A stretch of 40,643 bases of DNA from an uncultured Lachnospiraceae bacterium (GTDB lineage Bacteria > Bacillota > Clostridia > Lachnospirales > Lachnospiraceae): NCBI GenBank assembly GCA_947570615.1, contig CANOVJ010000035.1:1-40643 (forward strand). Direction: 5' to 3'. The notes beneath the pieces were generated by a model. The model was not told the origin of the DNA, searched no databases, and saw nothing but the letters and a program-made list of their open reading frames with translations. Made by a program: the position numbers and the translations under genes. This document shows, in pieces, positions 25,306 to 33,624 of the stretch; position 1 is the stretch's first letter; every line of letters begins with the position of its first letter.

Positions 25306-25932
25306 TCAGACGCACTCCAGGATCTGCCTCTCCAGCTCCCCGTGAGGATGCGACGGATCCTCCTGAAACACAGCCACGTGATCAGGGCTTGCGCTTCTGT
25401 GCGAGAAGGAGGGAAACAAAAATCCACACACAGGCTTTCCCGGTTCATAGTCCCCCGCAAGAGGACAGATGGCGCAGATGATATAGGAAAAAACCTCCTC
25501 CGATTCCCCCAGCCGCTCCTTATCCGCCGCTTTCACCGGCACATCGTAGCTGTCATGAAACACAAACACCGCGTAATCCGATCCTGTCCTGTAATGCTCC
25601 CCCACCAGCTCATAAAAGGTCTCCATCAGCGCGTCGTTTTTCAGCCCGCAGTCCTTTATGGCCGAGAGAAGCTGCCACTTACTTCCCGCGCCCATGGCTT
25701 TGGAGGAAAACCGGTACTCCTTAAGCTGTACATTGGTTTTCGAAAAGGGGATGGTCTTCGCCAGAGAGAGATTTTTCTCCTTTTCCCCGTGGGACAGATT
25801 CAGAAAATTCGTATTAAAGGTTCCGTCGATCTCCCCCTGCGCGTCCATATAGCACCCTGCAATCCTGGTGAAGGAGGTGCGCCCGGGCGTCATCCGCCTG
25901 GTGAGCTCCAGCATATCCTCCCTGTTGATCAT
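25306..25932 (-). pseudogene. DUF4317 gene, C-terminal half missing
   Basis: 208 residues that match the N-terminal half of DUF4317 proteins: MTPGRTSFTRIAGCY at the start, then DSYDVPVKAADKERLG and VFSYIICAICPLAG, then GFLFPSFSHRSASPDHVAVF. Family members I know are nearly twice this length. The frame ends at ELERQILECV just before the adenylyltransferase gene, with nothing of the second half recoverable in 25220-25306. A deletion of the distal half that brought the adenylyltransferase close is the simplest reading. It may still be translated as a short protein. Function of the family is unknown. Confidence 0.65.
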
Positions 25933-26014
25933 ACCTTCCGCCCCTTTCAGATACTGTTTTATTATTTGCAGGAAACGGGGCAGGGTGGTCTGCCGCCTGC
26001 CTCAGAATATTTTC

Positions 26015-26408
26015 TCACATCTTCCAGTAGAAATCCACCTTTTTCTGCGCATACTCCCGGTCTTTTCCGGACGCCTCCATGATCTCCTTAAGGGCCTGCT
26101 CCTTCGATGCCTTCAATTTCTGACAGATTTTTACGATCGCTCTGATGGTATTCTCCTGCTCCTTTCGAACTTCTTCCTGTACCTGCGCCAGGGCTTCCCT
26201 GGCCTGCGCCGTGTTGCGGCGCTCCTGCTGTATATCCATCTTTTCCATGTTTTCAAATAAATAACCCATCCTGCGCTCCCTTGTTTTTAAGGCAGGGAAT
26301 TTCCACATTGTTTCTCAAAAACCGGGCATAGAGCACCGGATTTTTCAGAACCCTCTTGCTGCTGATATCGCGGTTCTTCCTCCTGGGCTGTCTGTTGTCT
26401 TCTTTCAT
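26015..26408 (-). pseudogene. Rpn-family (PD-(D/E)XK) nuclease gene with internal deletion
   Basis: Two pieces of one family lie in different frames. The first starts at ATG 26408 behind AGGAGG and reads RRKNRDISSKRVLKNPVLYA, the N terminus of Rpn / putative-transposase proteins. The second reads YLFENMEKMDIQQERRNTAQ and a charged coiled tail, their C terminus. The nuclease core between them, more than 200 residues, is gone and the frame shifts at about 26280. An ATG at 26269 could still produce 84 residues of coiled coil. A TTGTAG/TATAGT promoter stands upstream. Confidence 0.65.
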
Positions 26409-26720
26409 TCCATTTCCTCCTGTCTGTGATTGCTCTGCGGGGACAGGAGAAATGTCTTTTCGCCTGCCCACATTTGTCTGTTAAACTGGTCTGAATCAGT
26501 GGCGAAAAGCCAGAACGCAAGATAAGTAAAGAAACATGAGACACATCGTGGGATCCCGGAACGGTTTTATGTGCCTGTCTGGTTTATTGATAATATATTT
26601 ACTATAGCATATCCGGCGGGCGGCTACAAGATCATTTTATAGTCCGGAGCGCCGGTTTTTCCTCTGTGTACCCCTGCCTGTGTACATAAAAAGCGCCGCC
26701 CTTACGGCAGCGCCCTGATT
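26409..26720. other. Gene-free stretch between the Rpn remnant and the SOR-like gene
   Basis: It holds a minus-strand promoter for the Rpn remnant: TTGTAG (26624-26629), 17 bases, TATAGT (26601-26606). It also holds the SOR-like terminator at its right end. I see no further gene or RNA. Confidence 0.5.
26688..26714 (-). terminator. Terminator of the SOR-like gene
   Basis: GCGCTGCC pairs with GGCGGCGC (one wobble or mismatch) across a GTAAG loop and runs into T5 on the minus strand, just past the stop. Confidence 0.7.
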
Positions 26721-27101
26721 TTATCTGATATCCGTTTTCCAGAATCCGTGGAGATTACACCAGGCATAGGCCGCAATCGCCTCGTCGCCCTGTGCCAGCA
26801 CGAACTCTCCCACCGGCTGGTCGGAGGCGGAGAGCTTTACGAACTGTCCGCCCCGCCTGGTCTCCAGAAAGATCCAGCCGATGCTGTGCTCCTCTGTCAT
26901 GGGATGAAAAACGCTTCCCACCTTAACGGTTATCTTACTGCCGTCCTTCTCCACCACCGGAAGGTGCTTCTCCCCGGCCCCCTCCGCGGTGCTGCTGTCC
27001 AGAAAGCTGTAGCCCTCCTTCATGAGATTTTTCAGATTATCCTTCTTTCCCGTTACCAGGCATAAAATTTCTTCGCTGTTTTTCAAAAATATTGCTTCCA
27101 T
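26721..27101 (-). CDS. Desulfoferrodoxin/superoxide-reductase-family protein without Fe(Cys)4 centre
   Basis: 126 residues. The C-terminal 80 match superoxide reductase centre II, with all expected iron ligands: EKH (H46), HPMTEEH (H66, H72) and CNLHG (C115, H118). The first 40 residues align in length with the desulforedoxin domain, but its CxxC and CC ligands are lost; only one Cys (C14) remains. It should thus reduce superoxide to peroxide at a single mononuclear iron, in the cytosol, taking electrons from rubredoxin or another donor. GGAGG lies eight bases before the start. It follows the oxidoreductase operon by 58 bases, so it may share its transcript and protect these oxygen-sensitive enzymes. 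Confidence 0.85.
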   Translation of the reverse strand: MEAIFLKNSEEILCLVTGKKDNLKNLMKEGYSFLDSSTAEGAGEKHLPVVEKDGSKITVKVGSVFHPMTEEHSIGWIFLETRRGGQFVKLSASDQPVGEFVLAQGDEAIAAYAWCNLHGFWKTDIR

Positions 27102-27159
27102 ATAAATAACCTCCGTTTAAAGTTGCGCAGTCATCCTTTGGGATAACTGCCGTTTACAG

Positions 27160-29517
27160 TTACAGCACAGGGCTCTCGGCCCTGGCGCGCAGGCGCAGGA
27201 ATCTTCGGTCCACTTCCTTTTGCAGATCCTCCACCACCTTGGCATATTCCTTCTTTTGCAGGTGTTTTGTACGGCCCATCATGGACAGCCAGTCCAGCAC
27301 CGGCAGCTTTTTACCCATCTTTTCCGGATCATAGCTTAAGGTGGTTTTGCCCTGCTCTACCTCGTACAGCGGGAAATAGCAGCAGTCCACGGCAGCGGCG
27401 ATCACCCTGCGCTCTGTGGCGGGTTTGTCGTTCCAGTTTAAGGGGCAGGCCGAAAGAGCCTTCACGTAAGCCGTACCTTTGTTTTTCGCATAGTATGCCG
27501 CTTTTGCCGCCTTGGCCATAAAGTCCGTAGGGTTGGATTCCGCCATGGTGGCGATATAGGGAATGCCCGTGGCCGCCATCATCTGTGGCATATCCTTGTG
27601 GAAAAAGGTTTTTCCGTACTGGTTTTTCCCCACATGGGAGGTGGAGCTTCTCGCTCCCATGGGAGTGGAATAGGAGAGCTGGTAGCCGGTGTTCATATAG
27701 CCGCCGTTGTCATACTCAAACAGAATCAGCCGGTGTCCCCGAAGGGCCGTTCCCAGCGCAGAGCCCATACCGATGTCCAGCCCGCCGTCCCCGCTTACCA
27801 TAATAAAGATGATATCTCCCGGCGGGATCTCCCCCTTTTCCTGCTTCCGGTAGCAGATCTCCGCAAGACCGCTGAGCGTGGCCGCCCCGTTCTGAAACAG
27901 GTTGTGAAGATAAGGAACCTTAAAGCTGGTGCGGGGATATGGGGTGGTCACGATCATGCCGCAGCCTGTCTGGAAAAGCAGCACCACCGGATCCTCGATG
28001 GCCCGCAGCAGAAGGTTGATATTCACCGGTATACCGCAGCCGGGACAGGCCCCGTGTCCGGGCGCCAGCCGTTTGGGAAGGACGGCGGTGGCGTTTAAGC
28101 TGTTTCCGCTGACCTGAACCGTTCCCTCCTCCGTCTCCCTTGCCTGGATGATCCCCAGCCTGGTCCTTTCGGATGTGAGAGGCGCGAAGAAGGGATTCTC
28201 ATTGTGGCAGGCGGAACCTTCCTGCGCTCTCTGGCCGGGGCCTGCAACAATCCCTGCTCCACCCTTCCGATCCGAAGCGGAGCCGGACTCTTGTCCCTTC
28301 CCTGCGGCCGTCACGCCGTAATATTCAAAGTCCGGCGTCTGCGGGTCTTCGGCCCACTCGATCATTTTCACGGCGTCCTGGGCGAAGAAGTCCTTCCCGC
28401 CCAGCCCGTAGACCAGGCTCTTAATCCGCACTGTTCCGGAAAACCTCTGCATGGCGGCCCGCACCTCCAGAGAAAGGTTGCCGCCTCCGGCCCCGTAGCT
28501 GTCCTGTCTGTCGGCCACCAGCAGGGTGGAGGCATTTTTACAGTAAGAACAAAGCTCCTCCCCCGGGAAGGGCCGCAGGACCTGTACGGTGAGCACGCCC
28601 ACCTTTTTCCCCTGCGCGCGAAGCTGGTCGATGGCGTCCTGCGCCGTCTCGTAGGAGGATCCCAGCAGAATCAGAATAGTCTGTGCGTCCTCGCAGCAGT
28701 ATCCCTCCACGCCCTGATAGCGTCGGCCGGATATTTTTTCATACTCCTCAAACAGATCCGGCAGAAGCCTTCCCGCCTCCGTCATGGCCAGATGGAGCTG
28801 ATAGCGGTTGTTGATCAGATCCGGCTCGTTCATATAAGACCCCACCGTGATGGGATGCTCCAGATCCAGAAAGGGATACTCCTCCTTTTTCTCTCCCAGA
28901 AAATCCCTCACCACATCGTCATCCTCAAACCGCATACAGCGCCTTTTCTGGTGGCTGGTAAAAAAGCCGTCATATGCCACGATCACCGGAAGCCGCACCG
29001 CCTCCGCCAGCTTCAGGGCAATGATATTAAAGTCGTACACGGCCTGTACCCCGTGGGCAAAGAGGATGGGCCAGCCGGCGTTGAGCATGAACATGATGTC
29101 GCTGTGGTCTCCCTTGATGGAGAGAGGCCCCGATATGGTGCGGCACACCACGTTCATCACCATGGGATACCGGGTCCCGGACTGCACCGGGAACTGCTCG
29201 ATGGCGTAGAGCAGGCCGTTGGCGCTGGTGGCGTTGATGACCCGGCCTCCCCCCACGGCCGCGCCGTAGCAGATTCCGGCGGCGCTGTGCTCTCCCTCCG
29301 CGGCGATCATGATCAGGTCCGTCTCTCCGCTGGCCCGCATGGCGTCCAGCCCCTCGGCGATCTGGGTGGAGGGGGTGATGGGATAATACCCCATGAGATC
29401 GTAGCCAATCTGACGGATGGCCAGGGCCGCCATCTCATTTCCGCTGGCATACTGGACCACCTGCGCTTTCACTGCCTGTTCCTGCATATCCGGTTCTTTC
29501 TCCGTATGCTTTTCCAT
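27160..29517 (-). CDS. 2-oxoacid:ferredoxin oxidoreductase, fused alpha and beta subunits
   Basis: 785 residues joining two normally separate subunits. Residues 20-410 are the alpha part (GYYPITPSTQIAEGLD, TSANGLLYAIEQ). A linker of about 70 residues rich in G, S, Q and E follows. Residues 487-785 are the beta part, with GHGACPGCG (C491, C494), two further Cys (C519, C691) for a 4Fe-4S cluster, and the thiamine diphosphate motif from GDGG (576) to DNGGYMN (604-610). It decarboxylates pyruvate or another 2-oxoacid to an acyl-CoA while reducing ferredoxin. The start overlaps the gamma-delta stop by one base (TAATG). Substrate (pyruvate, branched-chain or indolepyruvate-like) is not certain. Confidence 0.88.
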   Translation of the reverse strand: MEKHTEKEPDMQEQAVKAQVVQYASGNEMAALAIRQIGYDLMGYYPITPSTQIAEGLDAMRASGETDLIMIAAEGEHSAAGICYGAAVGGGRVINATSANGLLYAIEQFPVQSGTRYPMVMNVVCRTISGPLSIKGDHSDIMFMLNAGWPILFAHGVQAVYDFNIIALKLAEAVRLPVIVAYDGFFTSHQKRRCMRFEDDDVVRDFLGEKKEEYPFLDLEHPITVGSYMNEPDLINNRYQLHLAMTEAGRLLPDLFEEYEKISGRRYQGVEGYCCEDAQTILILLGSSYETAQDAIDQLRAQGKKVGVLTVQVLRPFPGEELCSYCKNASTLLVADRQDSYGAGGGNLSLEVRAAMQRFSGTVRIKSLVYGLGGKDFFAQDAVKMIEWAEDPQTPDFEYYGVTAAGKGQESGSASDRKGGAGIVAGPGQRAQEGSACHNENPFFAPLTSERTRLGIIQARETEEGTVQVSGNSLNATAVLPKRLAPGHGACPGCGIPVNINLLLRAIEDPVVLLFQTGCGMIVTTPYPRTSFKVPYLHNLFQNGAATLSGLAEICYRKQEKGEIPPGDIIFIMVSGDGGLDIGMGSALGTALRGHRLILFEYDNGGYMNTGYQLSYSTPMGARSSTSHVGKNQYGKTFFHKDMPQMMAATGIPYIATMAESNPTDFMAKAAKAAYYAKNKGTAYVKALSACPLNWNDKPATERRVIAAAVDCCYFPLYEVEQGKTTLSYDPEKMGKKLPVLDWLSMMGRTKHLQKKEYAKVVEDLQKEVDRRFLRLRARAESPVL

Positions 29518-30746
29518 TACACTTCCCCTCCTTCCATTCTTTTCTCTGTAAAAAAGGATTCCGAGGTAATATAGCCGTCGGCCCCGGACTCCTCATAGTA
29601 ATCCGGCCTGCGCAGGAGATCCTGGTTGGGCAGGAAAAAGGGCTTTTGAGGATACTCCGCCTCCAGTCCCCGAACCAGCGCGTTCACCGGGCACACATCC
29701 ACACACCGCAGGCATCCTTTGCAGTGGTAATAATCCAGCCCCCGGTTGACCATCATCTCCCGGCCCTTGTACTCTCCCCTGGCAAACTGGAACACCATAT
29801 CCGGGCAGGTGGAATCGCACATCCCGCAGTTGATGCATCTTTCCTGCAAAAACACCGGGATATAGCCCTGTCTTGAGGGCGCAAGATCCGCCACCACCGT
29901 ATTCCCGAACCGGGGATTGACGCCGCCCATGGGCGCATCGTCATAGCCCCACTGTGAGGGCACGTCTCTTCCTGCGTCGGCGCACTCCCCCTGACCGGGG
30001 CGTGAGGAACGCTGCGGGTTCCGACATGCCGTTTCATCCTCCGCACACTTCTCCTGTGTGAGCTCCCGAATCTCCTCATAGCCCCGGCGTATCCCTTTGA
30101 GATTTCCCTCCAGGGCGTCGGGATACTTCCTGCCCAGCGTGTCCGCACAGATCCGGTTCATATCCTCCAGCCCTGCAAAGCCCATGGCCCGGGCCATGGC
30201 TCCCAGCATCACCACGTTGATCCGGGAATGGGTTTCCATGGCGATTTTCTGGGCGTCCACCCCCCAGAGCTTCTTCACCTTCACCGGAAGCAGTCCCTCC
30301 GGCGTCTCGAAGCCCCCGTCCAGCCCCACAATCACCTGTGTGTCCTCGTTGCACCCCGCCCACACGCTCTCATCCTTCAAAAGCGCCTGGTGGAACACCA
30401 CCAGAAGATCCGGCGTGAGGATAGGGGAATGGATCCGGATCTCCTTCTCCCCGGGGCAGTATCTGACAAACCCCTTCACCGGCGTCCCCGTTTTTTCCGA
30501 GCCGTAGCTTGAAAAGCTCACGCTGTTCAGACCAAGGTATTTAACTCCCAGCTCTCCCAGCATCTTTCCGCACAGATTGGCCCCCAGTCCGCCGATGCTC
30601 TCCAGCCTGATCTCATAATACTCGCCGCCTTCCCGCAGGGGCAGCTCTGTCCGGTTCGAAGCATGGGAGCCAGCGGAGCGCGGCGCCGTATCAGAAGCCT
30701 TATTCTGTTGTGTAACAAAAGGGTGTTCTTCCCGTTGTTTATCCAT
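29517..30746 (-). CDS. 2-oxoacid:ferredoxin oxidoreductase, fused gamma and delta subunits
   Basis: 409 residues. The gamma part (about 42-230) has the IRLESIGGLGANLCGKMLGE opening and KTGTPVKGFVRY. A linker of about 45 residues leads to the delta part with two 4Fe-4S motifs, CINCGMCDSTCP (304-315) and CKGCLRCVDVCP (342-353), which wire electrons to ferredoxin. About 40 polar residues precede the gamma part. It is first in a two-gene operon with the alpha-beta fusion, and the coupling suggests equal amounts. GAAGG lies seven bases before the start. Upstream are AT-rich tandem repeats but no convincing -35/-10 pair. Confidence 0.88.
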   Translation of the reverse strand: MDKQREEHPFVTQQNKASDTAPRSAGSHASNRTELPLREGGEYYEIRLESIGGLGANLCGKMLGELGVKYLGLNSVSFSSYGSEKTGTPVKGFVRYCPGEKEIRIHSPILTPDLLVVFHQALLKDESVWAGCNEDTQVIVGLDGGFETPEGLLPVKVKKLWGVDAQKIAMETHSRINVVMLGAMARAMGFAGLEDMNRICADTLGRKYPDALEGNLKGIRRGYEEIRELTQEKCAEDETACRNPQRSSRPGQGECADAGRDVPSQWGYDDAPMGGVNPRFGNTVVADLAPSRQGYIPVFLQERCINCGMCDSTCPDMVFQFARGEYKGREMMVNRGLDYYHCKGCLRCVDVCPVNALVRGLEAEYPQKPFFLPNQDLLRRPDYYEESGADGYITSESFFTEKRMEGGEV

Positions 30747-30871
30747 AAAAAAACCTTCATCCCTTCCACCTTATTGAATTCAGAATCAGTATGTTCCTTT
30801 CCAGATGAAATATGTATAACAAACGGAAAACATCTCATTATGTTAAATAAAAGAACGTTTTATGTGTTATT

Positions 30872-30933
30872 AGATTTGTTATCAGATTTGTTATCGGTTT
30901 TGGGCGATGCCCCGCAGACATCGCCCCGCAGAC
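30872..30933. repeat. Two adjacent short tandem repeats
   Basis: AGATTTGTTATC occurs twice head to tail (30872-30895), with a degenerate third unit before it. About 13 bases on, a 14-base GC-rich unit ending GCCCCGCAGAC is repeated (30906-30919 and 30920-30933). Both lie between the oxidoreductase operon and the ABC permease stop. They could be binding sites or simple slippage products. Confidence 0.7.
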
Positions 30934-30940
30934 GCTTTGT

Positions 30941-31741
30941 CTACGCCCCCAGATCTCTGCGGCGGTACACCACAAACGCCGCGGCGGCCGCCGCCCCTGT
31001 CGCCAGAGCGCCGATCCCCGCAGGGCCCGTCTCGATCCCTCCCGCGGTAAAGATATCCGTGGCGTTGGAAAAATAGTAAGGCGTCACATATTTCAGATTT
31101 TCCAGGTCGGGCACGATCCGGCACATGAGATCCATCACGTAGAGAAGGAGCGCAAACCCCAGCGCCGCCCCCACCTGTTTTTTTCTGCAGAGAGCGGACA
31201 GAAGAAAGCACAGGCTCCCCACCTCCAGGTGCATCAGAAGCTGGGCTGTGTGGAACAGCAGAAAGCGCCGGGCAAAATCCTCCGAAAAGCCATCCGTCCC
31301 GGCCAGGGCAAATCCGGCCATCTCCCAGAGGATGCACAGCAGGCTGAAAAAAAGGATCAGCGCCGCCATGGAAAAATATTTTTCCGCCACAATACGGCCT
31401 CTTCCAAAAGGAAGGGTGTTTAAAAATTCCGACGTATGCCCTTCCTCCTCCCGGGAGAGCATACATGCCCCCGTCATGGCCGCGAACATGGCTCCGCCGA
31501 TGGCAAAGACCAGCGCCACCTCCGTGGCAAAGAACCCCTCCATGGTGCTGACGCTGATCCTGTCAAGGCCCAGCGCCGTGGAAAACGCCCCCATCTGGCC
31601 ATAGGCCCGGGCCATCTGCTCCATGGAATCCCGCAGTCCCGCGAACAGCCAGATACAGCCGAAGCAGGTAAAGCCTGCGCAGAGCGACCAGATCAGCAGC
31701 GCCTTCCCGTTCAGCTTCAGTTCATGTATAAATAATGTCAT
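30941..31741 (-). CDS. ABC-2-type transporter permease
   Basis: 266 residues with six hydrophobic segments and a polar loop (LSREEEGHTSEFLNTLPFGRGRI) typical of ABC-2 permeases that accompany a CcmA-like ATPase. The start overlaps the ATPase stop by 4 bases (ATGA), so the subunits are translated together. It is the last gene in a four-gene overlapping set started by a LytTR regulator and a DUF3021 protein. Such sets commonly provide export of, or resistance to, an unknown compound, or control cell-envelope stress. The substrate is unknown. Confidence 0.85.
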   Translation of the reverse strand: MTLFIHELKLNGKALLIWSLCAGFTCFGCIWLFAGLRDSMEQMARAYGQMGAFSTALGLDRISVSTMEGFFATEVALVFAIGGAMFAAMTGACMLSREEEGHTSEFLNTLPFGRGRIVAEKYFSMAALILFFSLLCILWEMAGFALAGTDGFSEDFARRFLLFHTAQLLMHLEVGSLCFLLSALCRKKQVGAALGFALLLYVMDLMCRIVPDLENLKYVTPYYFSNATDIFTAGGIETGPAGIGALATGAAAAAAFVVYRRRDLGA

Positions 31742-32649
31742 TTCAGCTCACGCTCCTTTCCCTCATCTGCGTGTCCGCCATCCGCACTTTCGTCCTTCCT
31801 TTCACCGCTGTCCTTTTCATAATAATGGATAAACAGCTCCTCCAGGGACGGTTCTCCGATCAGCAGATCCTCCACGTTTCTTCCCGCCAGGGTATCGATG
31901 AGCTCCTTCATCCTTCCGCTCCAGGTAAATTCCTTTACCTCCCCGTCCTCGGTCAGCCTCACAAGGCGCAGATCTGACCGGGAGAGATTTTCCACCGTAT
32001 CCACCCGCAAAATACTGCCGTCCTTTATGATGGCGGCATTTTTGCAGTAAGTCTTCACCTCCGGAAGCACATGGGAGGAGAGAAAGCAGGTGGCCCCCTG
32101 TCGGTTATATTCCAGAAGCAGCTCGAAAAATACCTCCTGCATGAGGGGATCCAGCCCGGAGGTGGGCTCGTCCAGGATCAGAAGCCGCGGGCGGTGCTGC
32201 ATGGCGCACACAATACTGACCTTTTTGCGGTTTCCCAGGGACAGCTCCCCGATCCTGCGCTCTGCGTCCACCTTAAGAAGGCTGCAGAGCCGCTCCGCCT
32301 CCCCGGCGCAGTCCATCCCTCTTGCCCGGGCGGCAAACCGGATCACGTCCCCGGCCCTCATGGACGGGTAAAACATGGCCTCCGAGGGCATATATCCCGT
32401 CTGTCTGAGAATCTCCGTCTGTTGCTTTGGGGCTTCCATGCCCAGAAGCCTTACCTCCCCCGCCTGAAAGCGGATAAGCCCCAGCATACTCCTTATGGTA
32501 GTGGATTTTCCCGCGCCGTTGGGCCCCAAAAATCCAAAGATGTCCCCCTCCTTCACCTCCAGGGAAATATCCCTTACCCCTCTGTGCCTGCCATAGGATT
32601 TGGTCAGTCCTCTGATCTCGATCGCGTTTTTGGCGTTTCCCGCTGTCAT
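31738..32649 (-). CDS. ABC transporter ATP-binding protein (CcmA-like)
   Basis: 303 residues. Walker A LGPNGAGKST (41-50), signature LSLGNRKKVSIV in place of the canonical LSGGQ, and Walker B LLILDEPTSGLDP, with a His switch in LSSHVLPE. A C-terminal extension of about 80 residues after the ATPase core (KEFTWSGRMKELIDTLAGRN) is common in drug-resistance-type ATPases. It is coupled by 4-base overlaps to both neighbours. It should power the ABC-2 permease encoded next. Confidence 0.92.
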   Translation of the reverse strand: MTAGNAKNAIEIRGLTKSYGRHRGVRDISLEVKEGDIFGFLGPNGAGKSTTIRSMLGLIRFQAGEVRLLGMEAPKQQTEILRQTGYMPSEAMFYPSMRAGDVIRFAARARGMDCAGEAERLCSLLKVDAERRIGELSLGNRKKVSIVCAMQHRPRLLILDEPTSGLDPLMQEVFFELLLEYNRQGATCFLSSHVLPEVKTYCKNAAIIKDGSILRVDTVENLSRSDLRLVRLTEDGEVKEFTWSGRMKELIDTLAGRNVEDLLIGEPSLEELFIHYYEKDSGERKDESADGGHADEGKERELK

Positions 32650-33176
32650 TTATCCTCATCTCCTCTCTTAAGCGCCTGCGTCGGCCCCTTTTCCTGTCCG
32701 TTTCGCTCCTGCGTCTTTTCCTTCCCGCCCCCGCCTTTGAACTCGTTCAGCATCCTGTTCAGGTTCCGGGTGTCCACCGCCCGTTTAACCTTATTGAGCA
32801 GATAAACGCAGTAGTGGACAAAAAGCATATAGGCCAGAAACAGCGCCGTAGCCGCAGGACTTCTGTCGAACCACGCCAGACACCAGGAGGTTCCCCCATA
32901 TAAAAGGGTACAGAAAAGAATTCCCGCAACATCTGCTTTTTCCAGCCGCTCCGCCTCGTCGGAGTTGTGAAACAGGCAGACCTGCACATAACCCGCCGCG
33001 TAGGCCGCCAGTATCATCTCAAACATAAACAGAATCTGCGCCAGAAAGCTCCCCCGCCACAGCAGCCAGGCGAAGTAAAAAAATAAAATGCAGGCGAAAT
33101 ACAGACATGCCTTGTACTCGATCATGATCTCCCTGCTCAGAAATTCCTCAAACCGCTGCACTGCTCTACTCCTCAT
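32646..33176 (-). CDS. DUF3021-like four-helix membrane protein
   Basis: 176 residues with four hydrophobic segments (about 21-41, 47-67, 82-102, 107-127) and a highly charged C-terminal tail rich in K, E, G and N. Size, helix pattern and position between a LytTR regulator and an ABC transporter match DUF3021 proteins. In known examples they act with the adjacent LytTR protein as a membrane-bound regulatory pair. The start overlaps the LytTR stop by 11 bases and has AGGAGGG ten bases upstream. Family assignment rests on pattern and context more than on a sharp motif. Confidence 0.7.
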   Translation of the reverse strand: MRSRAVQRFEEFLSREIMIEYKACLYFACILFFYFAWLLWRGSFLAQILFMFEMILAAYAAGYVQVCLFHNSDEAERLEKADVAGILFCTLLYGGTSWCLAWFDRSPAATALFLAYMLFVHYCVYLLNKVKRAVDTRNLNRMLNEFKGGGGKEKTQERNGQEKGPTQALKRGDEDK

Positions 33177-33624
33177 CGTCCCGCATCCCTCCTTTCAGCC
33201 TCTGCCGCAGACTCCGTGCATATTTTCTGGAGATCATCACCTGTTCCCCGTTCTCCATGGTGGCAAGGATCCGGTTGCCCGGCTCGCTTTTTAAGCGGCT
33301 GATCCGGTAAATGTTAATCGCCATGGATTTCGAACAGCGCAGGAATCCTCTCTCCTCCAGGCAGGCCGCCGCCTCCCCCAGCCCCGCCCGTACCCGGCAG
33401 ACCTTCCCCGCCAGATAGGCCCATGTGGCTCCGTCCACACTCTCCAGATAAAGAATATCCTCCGGCAGCAGAAGGAGAATCTGTCCGTCGTCCCCCAAGG
33501 CGCTGAGCCTGGCCCCGGTCCCCTGCACCATCCCGGCGATGGCCTCAATCTGCCCGTTCATCCGGTGATACCTGATGATCACCTCGTCCTCCCCCTGGGA
33601 AATCCTGGTCATTGTCAGTTTCAT
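33166..33624 (-). CDS. LytTR-domain transcriptional regulator (no receiver domain)
   Basis: 152 residues. The LytTR DNA-binding domain fills the C-terminal 100: ILLLLPEDILYLESVDGATW and GFLRCSKSMAINIYRI, followed by ENGEQVMISRKYARSLRQRL. There is no receiver domain, so activity is likely set by its DUF3021 partner at the membrane. It is the first gene of the overlapping four-gene set. A candidate promoter is TTGCGT (33723-33728), 16 bases, TACAAT (33701-33706). It may control its own operon. Confidence 0.9.
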   Translation of the reverse strand: MKLTMTRISQGEDEVIIRYHRMNGQIEAIAGMVQGTGARLSALGDDGQILLLLPEDILYLESVDGATWAYLAGKVCRVRAGLGEAAACLEERGFLRCSKSMAINIYRISRLKSEPGNRILATMENGEQVMISRKYARSLRQRLKGGMRDDEE

